A DNA stretch of 32,020 nt, from the NCBI GenBank assembly GCA_903823565.1, contig CAIJTF010000046.1:1-32020 (forward strand), read 5' to 3'. The notes under the pieces are model-generated. The model saw only the letters and a list, made by a program, of their open reading frames with translations. It had not been told where the DNA came from and searched no databases. A program made the translations under genes and the position numbers. This document shows positions 17,699 to 24,963 of the stretch, one piece after another. Position 1 is the stretch's first letter, and every line of letters starts with the position of its first letter. This stretch comes from an uncultured Flavobacteriales bacterium. GTDB taxonomy: Bacteria > Bacteroidota > Bacteroidia > Flavobacteriales_D > Crocinitomicaceae.

Positions 17699-18088
17699 AT
17701 GAAAAATACCCTAATCCTATTTGCCTTGGTTGGATTCGTTGCCGCCTGCAAAAAACCGCTGATCGATTATCGTTCCAAGTATGTAGGAACTTATGAGGTA
17801 GTTTCATACAACTCCAGTTGGATTATGGGGCAGGGGTATCAATACGATACTACGCAATACACCCTTAAAGTTAGGCGATCCGAAGAACGCTATTACATTG
17901 AATTTGTTAGCCAGAATGGCTCAACCCCTTACCTGATGGAAACCGATGGAACCCTTCACTATGAGAGCAATGATTGGCATTATCAGGTAAATGGAGGGTT
18001 TACCGATAATAACCATTTTGTACTAACTGGAGGGTATTATGGCCTTGGAGGGGGTAATTCCTTTGAGGCGCATGGTACAAAACAATAA
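17699..18088 (+). CDS. Small hypothetical lipoprotein
   Basis: A 129-residue lipoprotein: the signal runs to the lipobox VAAC (C17), followed by two lysines. The mature part is about 110 residues, rich in tyrosine, glycine and beta-strand patterns (YVGTYEVVSYNSSW, YYIEFVSQNGSTPYLMETDG, HFVLTGGYYGLGGGNSFEAHGT), suggesting a small beta-barrel or lipocalin-like fold. I do not recognise a named family. It lies 2 nt after polA and 6 nt before dxr, so it is transcribed with them although no shared function is evident. Confidence 0.78.
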   Translation: MKNTLILFALVGFVAACKKPLIDYRSKYVGTYEVVSYNSSWIMGQGYQYDTTQYTLKVRRSEERYYIEFVSQNGSTPYLMETDGTLHYESNDWHYQVNGGFTDNNHFVLTGGYYGLGGGNSFEAHGTKQ

Positions 18089-18094
18089 TATCGT

Positions 18095-19255
18095 ATGATT
18101 AAAAAACGAGGAATTGCCATTTTAGGCTCAACCGGGTCCATTGGTACTCAAGCCCTTGAAGTGATTGAGGCCTATCCTGAGCGCTTTGACTTACAGGTTA
18201 TTACGGCTGGGAAAAATGCTGATTTACTCATTAAACAAGCCTTAAAGTTCAAACCAAATATGGTTGTTTTGGGTGATGAAAGCCAATTAAAAGCCGTAAA
18301 AGAGGCCCTTTGGAAAGAGGATATTCATGTATATGGAGGCGAGGAAGCTTTATGTCAGGTCGTTCAATCCACCAACGTTGATTTGGTGTTAACAGCACTC
18401 GTAGGTTATGCAGGCTTAAAACCAACCATCGCTGCCATTGAGGCGCGAAAGGATATCGCTTTGGCAAATAAGGAAACACTTGTAGTGGCAGGACAGTTAA
18501 TAATGAACTTAGCTCGCACCTACAACGTCAATATATATCCTGTAGACTCGGAACACTCGGCTATATTTCAATGTTTGCCTGGTGAAGGTGGGAACGCGAT
18601 AGAAAAGATTTATCTAACAGCTTCGGGTGGACCCTTCCGTGGATACTCTTTAGAACAGTTGGCTACAGTTACCAAGGCCCAAGCCTTGAAACATCCAAAT
18701 TGGTCCATGGGCGCGAAAATAACCATAGATTCTGCCTCCATGATGAACAAGGGCTTAGAAGTTATTGAAGCGCACTGGTTGTTTAATTTGAAAGCATCTC
18801 AAATTGACGTAATCGTTCATCCTCAAAGCATTGTACATTCCTTGGTACAATTTAAGGATGGGAGTATCAAGGCACAATTAGGATTACCAGACATGAAATT
18901 ACCCATTCAATATGCTTTAACGTATCCGGAACGTTTGCCTACTGAATTTCCCCGATTCGATTTTGCTCAATACCCTCAATTAACCTTTGAAAAACCTGAT
19001 TTTGGCACCTTCACCAATTTGAAATTATCGTTTCAAGCGTTGGAAAAAGGAGGAAATATACCTTGCGCTTTAAATGCGGCCAATGAAGTCGCTGTACAGG
19101 CCTTTATAGAGGATAAAATTAGCTTTTTACAAATCGCCGAAATCAATGGATTAACCATGGAACGCGTTTCCTTTGTTGCCAATCCGGATTTGACGTCTCT
19201 TGTGGAAACCAATAGCATGGCAAGAAGGTTTGCGGAAGAGGCGATTTCCTTTTAA
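18095..19255 (+). CDS. dxr: 1-deoxy-D-xylulose-5-phosphate reductoisomerase (IspC)
   Basis: Catalyses the NADPH-dependent conversion of 1-deoxyxylulose 5-phosphate to 2-C-methylerythritol 4-phosphate, the second step of the MEP route to isoprenoids; it acts in the cytoplasm. The 386-residue product shows the NADPH loop GSTGSIGTQAL (about 11-21), NKETLVVAG, the metal- and substrate-binding stretch PVDSEHSAIFQ, TASGGPFR, WSMGAKITIDSASMMNKGLEVIEAHWLF, VHPQSIVHS and LNAANEVAVQAF. All expected active-site residues appear intact. It is the last gene of the dipeptidase-polA unit. In many Bacteroidota dxr is followed by rseP; here a convergent gene follows instead, overlapping the stop by 4 nt. This shows that the organism uses the MEP rather than the mevalonate pathway. 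Confidence 0.96.
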   Translation: MIKKRGIAILGSTGSIGTQALEVIEAYPERFDLQVITAGKNADLLIKQALKFKPNMVVLGDESQLKAVKEALWKEDIHVYGGEEALCQVVQSTNVDLVLTALVGYAGLKPTIAAIEARKDIALANKETLVVAGQLIMNLARTYNVNIYPVDSEHSAIFQCLPGEGGNAIEKIYLTASGGPFRGYSLEQLATVTKAQALKHPNWSMGAKITIDSASMMNKGLEVIEAHWLFNLKASQIDVIVHPQSIVHSLVQFKDGSIKAQLGLPDMKLPIQYALTYPERLPTEFPRFDFAQYPQLTFEKPDFGTFTNLKLSFQALEKGGNIPCALNAANEVAVQAFIEDKISFLQIAEINGLTMERVSFVANPDLTSLVETNSMARRFAEEAISF

Positions 19256-20052
19256 ATGGAAATCCGTATCCCCGAGGAAGTAGCGTAGAAATAGGGATCA
19301 ATAGGCAAGGGTCTAAAGAAGTCTAAATTGTGATTGTAATTGATGGTAAAGGACAAGTGCTTATTCAGCTTAAATAAAAATTGGGTATCAAAAACCCATC
19401 GAGGAGTATTAAAGTGTTGGTATATTGGAAATTGAATGTAGGTCATTCCAGTCCAAGTGACAAAGGTTCCTAATTGTAGGGTATATTTTGAAGTTAGGTT
19501 TAGGCGAAACATGTTTCTTAAAATAATACTGCTGTCACCCATGGCAAAAGCATATCCTCCAAGCAACGGATTCCACCGTTCCATTTCATAAAAGGTACCA
19601 AGACCGGTGTAGAGATTCGCCTTAGGACGGGTTAGCCAACGCATCCGCAGGTTTAATGAGGTTAAAAACCGATACTCCATCCCTTGGATTCCATTCCATT
19701 GAGCCTGCATGGATGGCTCTAAGCTAAACTTTCTTGAATCTTGATCGCGATAACGTATTTGAAGGTAGCCGTTGTTCTGAAGAACCGCTTTACCGTTATA
19801 GGTAGCATCGGTTCGCCCAAGGAATATAAGGGCATAGCGGTTTTTGAAGTATACATCAAATTCCCCTCGGCTACTAAAGTCCAAAAGGTTTTTTCGTTGT
19901 TTGCTATTGGAAAATGCCAAGGATAAGGTTGCCCCAATTTTCTTTCCGCTGGTAGTATCTCGATAAAGTTCGCTTTCAACCGTAAGAATTTGTGCGTTCG
20001 CCGTAATGAGTAAGGAACAGAATATTGCGGTAACCCCTTGCTTTAATTTCAC
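19252..20052 (-). CDS. DUF481-like outer-membrane protein
   Basis: A 266-residue exported protein with a signal peptide (about 1-20, ending ANAQ) and a strand-rich body. It is reminiscent of the DUF481/YdiY group of salt-induced outer-membrane barrels: TTSGKKIGATLSLAFSNSKQRKNLLDFSSRGEFDVYF, then repeated long strands such as YLQIRYRDQDSRKFSLEPSMQAQ and HLSFTINYNHNLDFF. The match is by general pattern, so the family name is tentative. The start is a GTG at 20052; an in-frame TAA sits immediately before it and no suitable ATG exists. The GTG is inside a small inverted repeat, TTCAC-N4-GTGAA (20048-20061), which could fold over the start in the mRNA. Its stop overlaps that of dxr. Confidence 0.7.
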   Translation of the reverse strand: MKLKQGVTAIFCSLLITANAQILTVESELYRDTTSGKKIGATLSLAFSNSKQRKNLLDFSSRGEFDVYFKNRYALIFLGRTDATYNGKAVLQNNGYLQIRYRDQDSRKFSLEPSMQAQWNGIQGMEYRFLTSLNLRMRWLTRPKANLYTGLGTFYEMERWNPLLGGYAFAMGDSSIILRNMFRLNLTSKYTLQLGTFVTWTGMTYIQFPIYQHFNTPRWVFDTQFLFKLNKHLSFTINYNHNLDFFRPLPIDPYFYATSSGIRISI

Positions 20053-20176
20053 TTAGGTGAATTTTTTGGGCTAAATTACCTTTTCATGCCGCGTTTTCGA
20101 CGTATCTCCTCAATAATTTTCTTCGTCCCGTTGTTAATTTGTCTATTTGATAGAAAGTTTAACCTAAATTCGCCAT

Positions 20177-20719
20177 ATGTTGCGGTCACGTCTCGGTTTA
20201 ATTGGTCTGCCTTTGGTAGTTGGAATATTGTTTTCCTGTCAACCAACTATCGTTATCCAGGTACAAAACCATTGGCCTTTTTGCGGCGGTAAATTACCGG
20301 ACTCAAGCGAAGTAAATGGGAAGAATGAAGGATTTTCAAACCACGCATTCCAAGTTACCGAAGGTGCAAAGAAAAAGATTATTCGAACCAATGAATTTGG
20401 ATACTGGAAAGGACGCATGGATATAAAACAAGAATTTACCCTTATCGATATTGACAAAACATACTCTTTGGAGGAATTGAAGGACAAATACCCACTTCCT
20501 ACCAATAATAGCGCAAACGAAAAACCGCTATATGAGTATTTAACTCCTGAAGAATGGTTTTGGCGTTGTTCGATGGATTATGTAAGCATAGGAGCGCTTT
20601 GTAGTAAGGAAAACATTGCTAGAAACGGAAAGATAGACACGTTAATGGTCGTAATAAACAGAACCTGCTTTACCGGAACTAATCCCATTATTAAGTACAT
20701 TGGACCTAAGCCTAGGTAA
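20177..20719 (+). CDS. Hypothetical lipoprotein
   Basis: A 180-residue protein with a lipoprotein signal ending LFSC (C21). The mature part contains IVIQVQNHWPFCGGKLPDSSEVNGK near its start, then a strand-rich segment KKKIIRTNEFGYWKGRMDIKQEF, and several cysteines (C37, C130, C142 and C163, roughly). I do not recognise the family. The early part looks like a short beta-sandwich of the kind found in carboxypeptidase-regulatory-like repeats, but this is weak. It is divergent from the DUF481-like gene, separated by 124 nt, and its stop overlaps the convergent gene by 8 nt. It starts at the ATG at 20177, which puts the signal sequence directly at the N-terminus. Confidence 0.65.
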   Translation: MLRSRLGLIGLPLVVGILFSCQPTIVIQVQNHWPFCGGKLPDSSEVNGKNEGFSNHAFQVTEGAKKKIIRTNEFGYWKGRMDIKQEFTLIDIDKTYSLEELKDKYPLPTNNSANEKPLYEYLTPEEWFWRCSMDYVSIGALCSKENIARNGKIDTLMVVINRTCFTGTNPIIKYIGPKPR

Positions 20720-21074
20720 GCAACATTTCTGCTGTAACGTATTCTTTTTCGATAAAATAGTCTATTACCGCTTCTTTGAGAAGGTGATTTTGTTCCTTGT
20801 CATTCAAGGTTGGCAGGGGTTGCAATAAGGTAAAATGGGGCCAATTTTGATCGTCTCTATGGGAAAACTCATAGTAACCTGCGGGCGATAATAAGGTGCA
20901 GATTGCAACATGCATAAGGTCCATTTTTTCCTGTTTCGTGTAGGATCTAAAACCGAATCCAACTTCGTTAACACCAATTAAGTAAATTAATGCTGTCAAG
21001 TCTAAATCCATGTCGAATCGAGGCTTGAGTTCTTGGATAAGTTTTTGAAAGCGCAGTTCGGTGTTGTAATCCAT
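20712..21074 (-). CDS. Conserved-looking hypothetical cytoplasmic protein
   Basis: A 120-residue, mostly helical soluble protein (MDYNTELRFQKLIQELKPRF..., DLTALIYLIGVNEVGFGFRSYTKQEKMDLMHVAICTLLSP). There is no signal or membrane segment. I do not recognise a named family or a catalytic motif. I start it at the ATG at 21074 rather than the TTG at 21080. A perfect -7-like box (TACCTTTG) lies only 3 nt before the ATG. Upstream is the terminator of the T9SS protein gene, so this gene is probably its own transcription unit. It is convergent with the lipoprotein at 20177. Confidence 0.7.
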   Translation of the reverse strand: MDYNTELRFQKLIQELKPRFDMDLDLTALIYLIGVNEVGFGFRSYTKQEKMDLMHVAICTLLSPAGYYEFSHRDDQNWPHFTLLQPLPTLNDKEQNHLLKEAVIDYFIEKEYVTAEMLLT

Positions 21075-21077
21075 GGT

Positions 21078-21085
21078 CAAAGGTA
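21078..21085 (-). promoter_or_regulatory. -7 box of the 20712-21074 gene
   Basis: Minus-strand TACCTTTG matches TAnnTTTG exactly and lies directly after the terminator at 21100-21121. It ends only 3 nt before the ATG at 21074, which would imply a leaderless or almost leaderless message if it is used. Confidence 0.4.
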
Positions 21086-21099
21086 GGAAAGGAAATGAA

Positions 21100-21121
21100 A
21101 AAAGGGGCCGAAGCCCCTTTT
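21100..21121 (-). terminator. Intrinsic terminator with cUUCGg tetraloop
   Basis: A perfect 9-bp stem AAAAGGGGC/GCCCCTTTT. On the minus strand the loop is TTCG closed by C-G, the very stable cUUCGg tetraloop, and the stem is followed by a run of six T. It lies 21 nt after the stop of the T9SS protein gene (21143-22603) and so ends that transcript. The A/T flanks on both sides mean it might also work on the plus strand. Confidence 0.88.
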
Positions 21122-21142
21122 AATTTCATTTCAGAAGTAGGA

Positions 21143-22603
21143 TTATTCAACGATTACTCGTTGCGTATATACTCCTTTGTTAGTCGTTACAGATACTAAG
21201 TATAATCCATGATTCATGTTGGATACATTAATGGAAGCTGACGCACCATTATTCGATACAGATTGTACTAAGCGTCCATTCACATCGTACATGACAATGG
21301 ATTGAATTTCCGATTTAGCAGAAACATTTAAGACTGAACTCGCTGGGTTTGGAGCAATCACAATACCATTTTCGTTAAGTTCATCAACGCCTGCAGGACA
21401 ATCTACACAGCTTTCCCAACATACGACTGGCATTGTAGAGGCTGTAGTGATAGAAGCGGCACGGTTCGTGAATCCACCAGTAGTAATCGTACAAGGCTCG
21501 CCACCTACAAATTGTTCAGAAGTAGCCCATCCGTCAACGGTAAATTTATACTCAATGTTTCCTACAGGTAGCGGAACCATAACTTCCCATACGCCATCCA
21601 TATCTACATCCGCCATTGGAGTACAGTTACCACACCATCCGTTGAACGTACCGTTTAAGAAAACACCAGGAGCGGTTGAACCGCCGCCTGCAACAAAATC
21701 ATTCATATTTACACGGAAAGTAGTAGCATTGGTACATACATCACAGCTTGCAAAACAAACTGCAGGTAAAGTAGCATCTCCAGCTACAACGTAGTAACGG
21801 TTGTTGAACCCGTCATTGATGGGGTCAATACAAGGCTCAGTACCTGTGAAATTTTCTTGATCGTTCCATCCATCAACAGTAAACTTATACTCATACGCTC
21901 CAGGAGCTAAAGGTAAGGTAACTTCCCAAAGGGAACCGGAAGTGTTAACCATTGGGTTACATGAACCACACCATCCGTTAAACGACCCATTAACGAATAC
22001 TCCATTTGCGGTATTACCAGCATATTGAGCCATGTCCACGCGGAAAGTGATATTGTAATTCGCTACGGGGATTAACTGGGTACGGTTGTAAACAAACCGC
22101 CAGTAACCAGTTCCGAAGTTGATGTCTAATGTCATGGTATTCCCACCGTTGCTGATGCTAGCCATGTAAACAATCGTATCTGCAGCATTCACAGGGTTGG
22201 TTAATTCCGCACCGTTAATTACTTTAGCAAGGCCCATATGCGCTCCCAATCCAAATACCGAAAGGGTATTATTCGTTGCATCGTAGGCATAGGTAGCGGG
22301 ATTTGAACCGTTGTGTGGGGCCACTGGTGTTCCACATCCTTCAGGGTTCATTCCTTGCCATCCCTCAAGCCACGTTTGACCATCCATGTAATGTGTCATG
22401 TTGCCGTTTGCATCAAAAGATATAGAGTCGTCAAACAAACAGGACCTTGTCGCTACATCTCCAAGAGAATTTGACCACCATGAGATATCACCAAGAGCCG
22501 GTCCAACACCCAATGCACCTGCCTGTGGCGCAAGTTTCCAGGTTCCAACAACTTGGGCGTTTAAAGCCATTGGAAACATAAATAGAAGTAGTAATTTTTT
22601 CAT
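21143..22603 (-). CDS. T9SS-secreted glycan-binding-like protein of the PUL, non-catalytic
   Basis: A 486-residue extracellular protein with no recognisable catalytic domain. Signal peptide 1-16. Residues about 20-176 form a domain shared with the PKD lipoprotein of the same locus (TWKL...LGVGP...WW...CLFDD...TMTL). Residues 183-290 and 293-402 are two tandem copies of a beta-sandwich resembling carbohydrate-binding E-set/CBM48-like modules. Each has GVF[VL]NG[ST]FNGWCG.C.PM, EYKFTVDGW and C-terminal C..SC..C. Residues about 411-486 are a type A T9SS sorting domain (IAPNPASSVLNV...MYDVNGRLV...GLYLVSV). It lies 98 nt downstream of the GH3 gene behind its own putative promoter and operator. It probably captures beta-glucan at or outside the cell surface (inference from context). 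Confidence 0.85.
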   Translation of the reverse strand: MKKLLLLFMFPMALNAQVVGTWKLAPQAGALGVGPALGDISWWSNSLGDVATRSCLFDDSISFDANGNMTHYMDGQTWLEGWQGMNPEGCGTPVAPHNGSNPATYAYDATNNTLSVFGLGAHMGLAKVINGAELTNPVNAADTIVYMASISNGGNTMTLDINFGTGYWRFVYNRTQLIPVANYNITFRVDMAQYAGNTANGVFVNGSFNGWCGSCNPMVNTSGSLWEVTLPLAPGAYEYKFTVDGWNDQENFTGTEPCIDPINDGFNNRYYVVAGDATLPAVCFASCDVCTNATTFRVNMNDFVAGGGSTAPGVFLNGTFNGWCGNCTPMADVDMDGVWEVMVPLPVGNIEYKFTVDGWATSEQFVGGEPCTITTGGFTNRAASITTASTMPVVCWESCVDCPAGVDELNENGIVIAPNPASSVLNVSAKSEIQSIVMYDVNGRLVQSVSNNGASASINVSNMNHGLYLVSVTTNKGVYTQRVIVE

Positions 22604-22633
22604 AACAATAAAAGATTAAATAATTGTTTGCGG

Positions 22634-22641
22634 TAAATATA
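22634..22641 (-). promoter_or_regulatory. Candidate -7 box of the T9SS protein gene
   Basis: Minus-strand TATATTTA (7 of 8 to TAnnTTTG) followed by CCG, 30 nt before the ATG at 22603. The same TATATTTACC string stands before the susC-like gene. No well-spaced -33 TTTG was found, so use of this box is uncertain. Confidence 0.4.
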
Positions 22642-22656
22642 GTAATTATTACAATA
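22638..22656. promoter_or_regulatory. Candidate operator, second copy
   Basis: TATAGTA-ATTAT-TACAATA: two 7-base arms, 6 of 7 bases complementary, with a 5-base spacer. The arms differ at one position out of 14 from the palindrome before the susC-like gene. It overlaps the candidate -7 box of the T9SS protein gene, which would suit repression. The DNA here is very AT-rich, so chance similarity has to be considered. Confidence 0.45.
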
Positions 22657-22701
22657 AGCTTAATTATAATTCAAATTATTTATGAATCAAGGACTTAAAA
22701 T

Positions 22702-24954
22702 TTATTGGAAAACAACGGATCCCCTTCGTGTTCCTATTCGGTAATTGAATTTACCGGGTTCAAAAACCCATGTTCCTGTTTCATCTACAACCATGAGGTC
22801 GTCTTTGGTAAGAACGAAACGTACTTCAACCGTTTTACCCGCGGGGACTTTGATTTTTTGAAACCGTTTTAGTTGTTCCCCTGCGGGAACCATGCTTCCA
22901 AATTCTTTGCCCACATACAGTTGAACTACCTCATCAATTTCACGATTACTTTCATTCGTAACATCCACCGATATTTCCCAAGGGGCATTGCCTTTTATTT
23001 GTTCATTACTTTTAACGTGTTCGTATTTAACCTCCCCATAATGCAAACCAAATCCAAAGGGCCATTCTGGATTGAAGGCATTGAAATCCCCCACATTCGA
23101 ACGGTCAACGCTTCTAGGACGGTCATAAAATTCGATTACTCCGTCGTATTTAGGATAGGTATAAGGGAGTTTTCCACTAAAATTCTTCTCCCCTGAGAGC
23201 AATTCCACGAAGGCTTCTGCTCCATAATCACCCGGAAGGTAACATTGGACAATTGCCTCGGCTCGCCCTACAATTTCATGAATGATTCGAGGCCGCCCTT
23301 CAACGAGTACTAGGATGACTTTTTTATTTTTTGAATAGGCTAATTTGGCCAATTCTACTTGTTTCGAATCCAAGTTTAAGGATGCAATATCACCCGGCTT
23401 TTCCGTAGACGGACCCTCTCCCAGGCAAAGGATAACGTATTCAACCTCGTTAAGTTTTTGGATATAATCGTCAAGGGAAACGAACCGAGATTGTTCGATT
23501 TCTTTATCCTTGAAAAGCTCAACCCCTTTCGAAAACAGGCAGTTTGATCCGTATTTTTCTTGCAGTACCTGAACAATAGTCTTACATCCTGGAGTATTGA
23601 AGGAGGTATCCATCCCTTGCCACGTATGCGTCCAAGCACCGTTGAGGTAAATAAGGTTATTTGAACAAGGTCCAGCTACTAAAAACTTTCCGGTGGGATT
23701 GAATGGAAGGATCCCATTGTTTTTGAGCAGGGTGATCGACTCAAGTGCGGCTTGTTTTGATGCCGCTTTGTGTTCCTTAGATCCAAAGGCGGTATAACTA
23801 GCCATGGAGGGTTGATGCAAATTCATTAGTCCAACCGCATCCTTGGTACGATAGATTCTGGTAACCGCATCGTTAAGTCGTTCAGAAGAAATCTTTCCCT
23901 CTTTGACCGAAGCCAACATATGTTCGCAGTACGTTTTGTAATCCGGAGAGAGCGGAACCATACTCATATCAACTCCGGCATTGAATGCTATTTCATAGGC
24001 GGTTTTTAAGTCGGGAGCAACCCGATGCACGGTATGAAGCATATTGAAATCTTCCCAATCCGATACGGCAAAACCCCTGAATTTCCATTCATCCTTTAAG
24101 GTTTTTTGAATAAGAGTCTTGTTGATGTGCCCCGGTATTCCATTTACCGTTCCACTGTTAATCATAACGGTTAAGGCACCTGCTCTAACGGCCTCAAGAA
24201 ATGAGGGGAGGTAGAGTTCTTTCATGTATTTATCTGGAATCCACGCGGGCGTACGATCTCTGCCCGAGGAGGAAGCGCTATAACCTACAAAATGTTTCAT
24301 GCACGAAAGGACATGAAGGGAATCAATCTGACTTGATTTCTTTCCCTGATAACCGCGAACGATGGATGCTCCCATGGTGGACACTAGATAGGGATCTTCC
24401 CCCAAGGTTTCAAAGGTTCTCGACCACAAGGGGTTACGGCCTAGGTCTAATACTGGAGAAAAGTTCCAAGGAATACCTGAGGCGCGCGTTTCATAGGCCG
24501 TTATTCTTCCAAATTCTTCAGCAAGGGATGGGTTCCAAGTGGCTGCCAAACCAATTTCTTGCGGAAAAAGGGTTGCCCCTCGGGTATAGTTTACTCCGTG
24601 GATTGCATCGATACCATAAAGGACTGGGATTTTAATCCTGCCCTTGGTATAATAAGATCGAATGGTCTCATGAATTTCATTCCATTGGGACAGGCTCAAG
24701 GTATGCCAGCTCACGTTTAAAATGGAACCAACGTGGTATTTCACTAAGGCTTCTGTTAACTTGTTGGTATCGATCTTTAACGGAACGAGCGTCCTACCTT
24801 GACTATCCGTACAAAGTACAGCATCGAGGGTAATTTGGCACGTTTGGCCTACTTTTTCTTCGTCCGATAAGGTTACAGGAGGCTGACCTCCTTCTTTAAG
24901 GACAGAACAAGCTCCAAGAAAAAACAACCCCCCAATTAAAAGCGCTTTTTTCAT
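22702..24954 (-). CDS. bglX: GH3 beta-glucosidase lipoprotein
   Basis: A 750-residue glycoside hydrolase family 3 enzyme that removes terminal glucose from beta-glucan oligosaccharides. The start is ATG 24954, giving a lipoprotein signal with lipobox LGAC (C16); a TTG 9 nt upstream was rejected. The first domain is a TIM barrel with IPVLYGIDAIHGVNY, GRNPLWSRTFETLGEDP, CMKHFVGYS and the nucleophile motif FAVSDWEDF (D299). The second alpha/beta domain holds LGEGPSTEKPGDIASL with the likely acid/base glutamate, and a fibronectin-like C-terminal domain follows (VTNESNREIDEVVQLYVG, RFQKIKVPAGKT). Lipidation places it in the periplasm or on the outer membrane, where it would finish the oligosaccharides made by GH16. 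It is the last gene of the compact operon, 9 nt after GH16. The symbol is the one commonly given to this type. Confidence 0.93.
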   Translation of the reverse strand: MKKALLIGGLFFLGACSVLKEGGQPPVTLSDEEKVGQTCQITLDAVLCTDSQGRTLVPLKIDTNKLTEALVKYHVGSILNVSWHTLSLSQWNEIHETIRSYYTKGRIKIPVLYGIDAIHGVNYTRGATLFPQEIGLAATWNPSLAEEFGRITAYETRASGIPWNFSPVLDLGRNPLWSRTFETLGEDPYLVSTMGASIVRGYQGKKSSQIDSLHVLSCMKHFVGYSASSSGRDRTPAWIPDKYMKELYLPSFLEAVRAGALTVMINSGTVNGIPGHINKTLIQKTLKDEWKFRGFAVSDWEDFNMLHTVHRVAPDLKTAYEIAFNAGVDMSMVPLSPDYKTYCEHMLASVKEGKISSERLNDAVTRIYRTKDAVGLMNLHQPSMASYTAFGSKEHKAASKQAALESITLLKNNGILPFNPTGKFLVAGPCSNNLIYLNGAWTHTWQGMDTSFNTPGCKTIVQVLQEKYGSNCLFSKGVELFKDKEIEQSRFVSLDDYIQKLNEVEYVILCLGEGPSTEKPGDIASLNLDSKQVELAKLAYSKNKKVILVLVEGRPRIIHEIVGRAEAIVQCYLPGDYGAEAFVELLSGEKNFSGKLPYTYPKYDGVIEFYDRPRSVDRSNVGDFNAFNPEWPFGFGLHYGEVKYEHVKSNEQIKGNAPWEISVDVTNESNREIDEVVQLYVGKEFGSMVPAGEQLKRFQKIKVPAGKTVEVRFVLTKDDLMVVDETGTWVFEPGKFNYRIGTRRGSVVFQ

Positions 24955-24963
24955 GGCGGTCAA

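Noticed and set aside
20048..20061. Inverted repeat TTCAC-N4-GTGAA at the GTG start of the DUF481-like gene
   Set aside because: The arms are only 5 bp; such repeats are common by chance. Noted in the gene entry but not raised as a regulatory site.
20086..20292. 68-residue plus-strand open frame between the DUF481-like gene and the lipoprotein gene
   Set aside because: It overlaps the well-supported lipoprotein start at 20177 in another frame, is rich in Phe/Arg without domain character, and has no promoter-like box of its own.
21400..22060. Repeated DNA in the T9SS protein gene considered as a mobile or CRISPR-like repeat
   Set aside because: The similarity is at the protein level between two tandem domains; there are no short direct repeats with spacers and no transposase.
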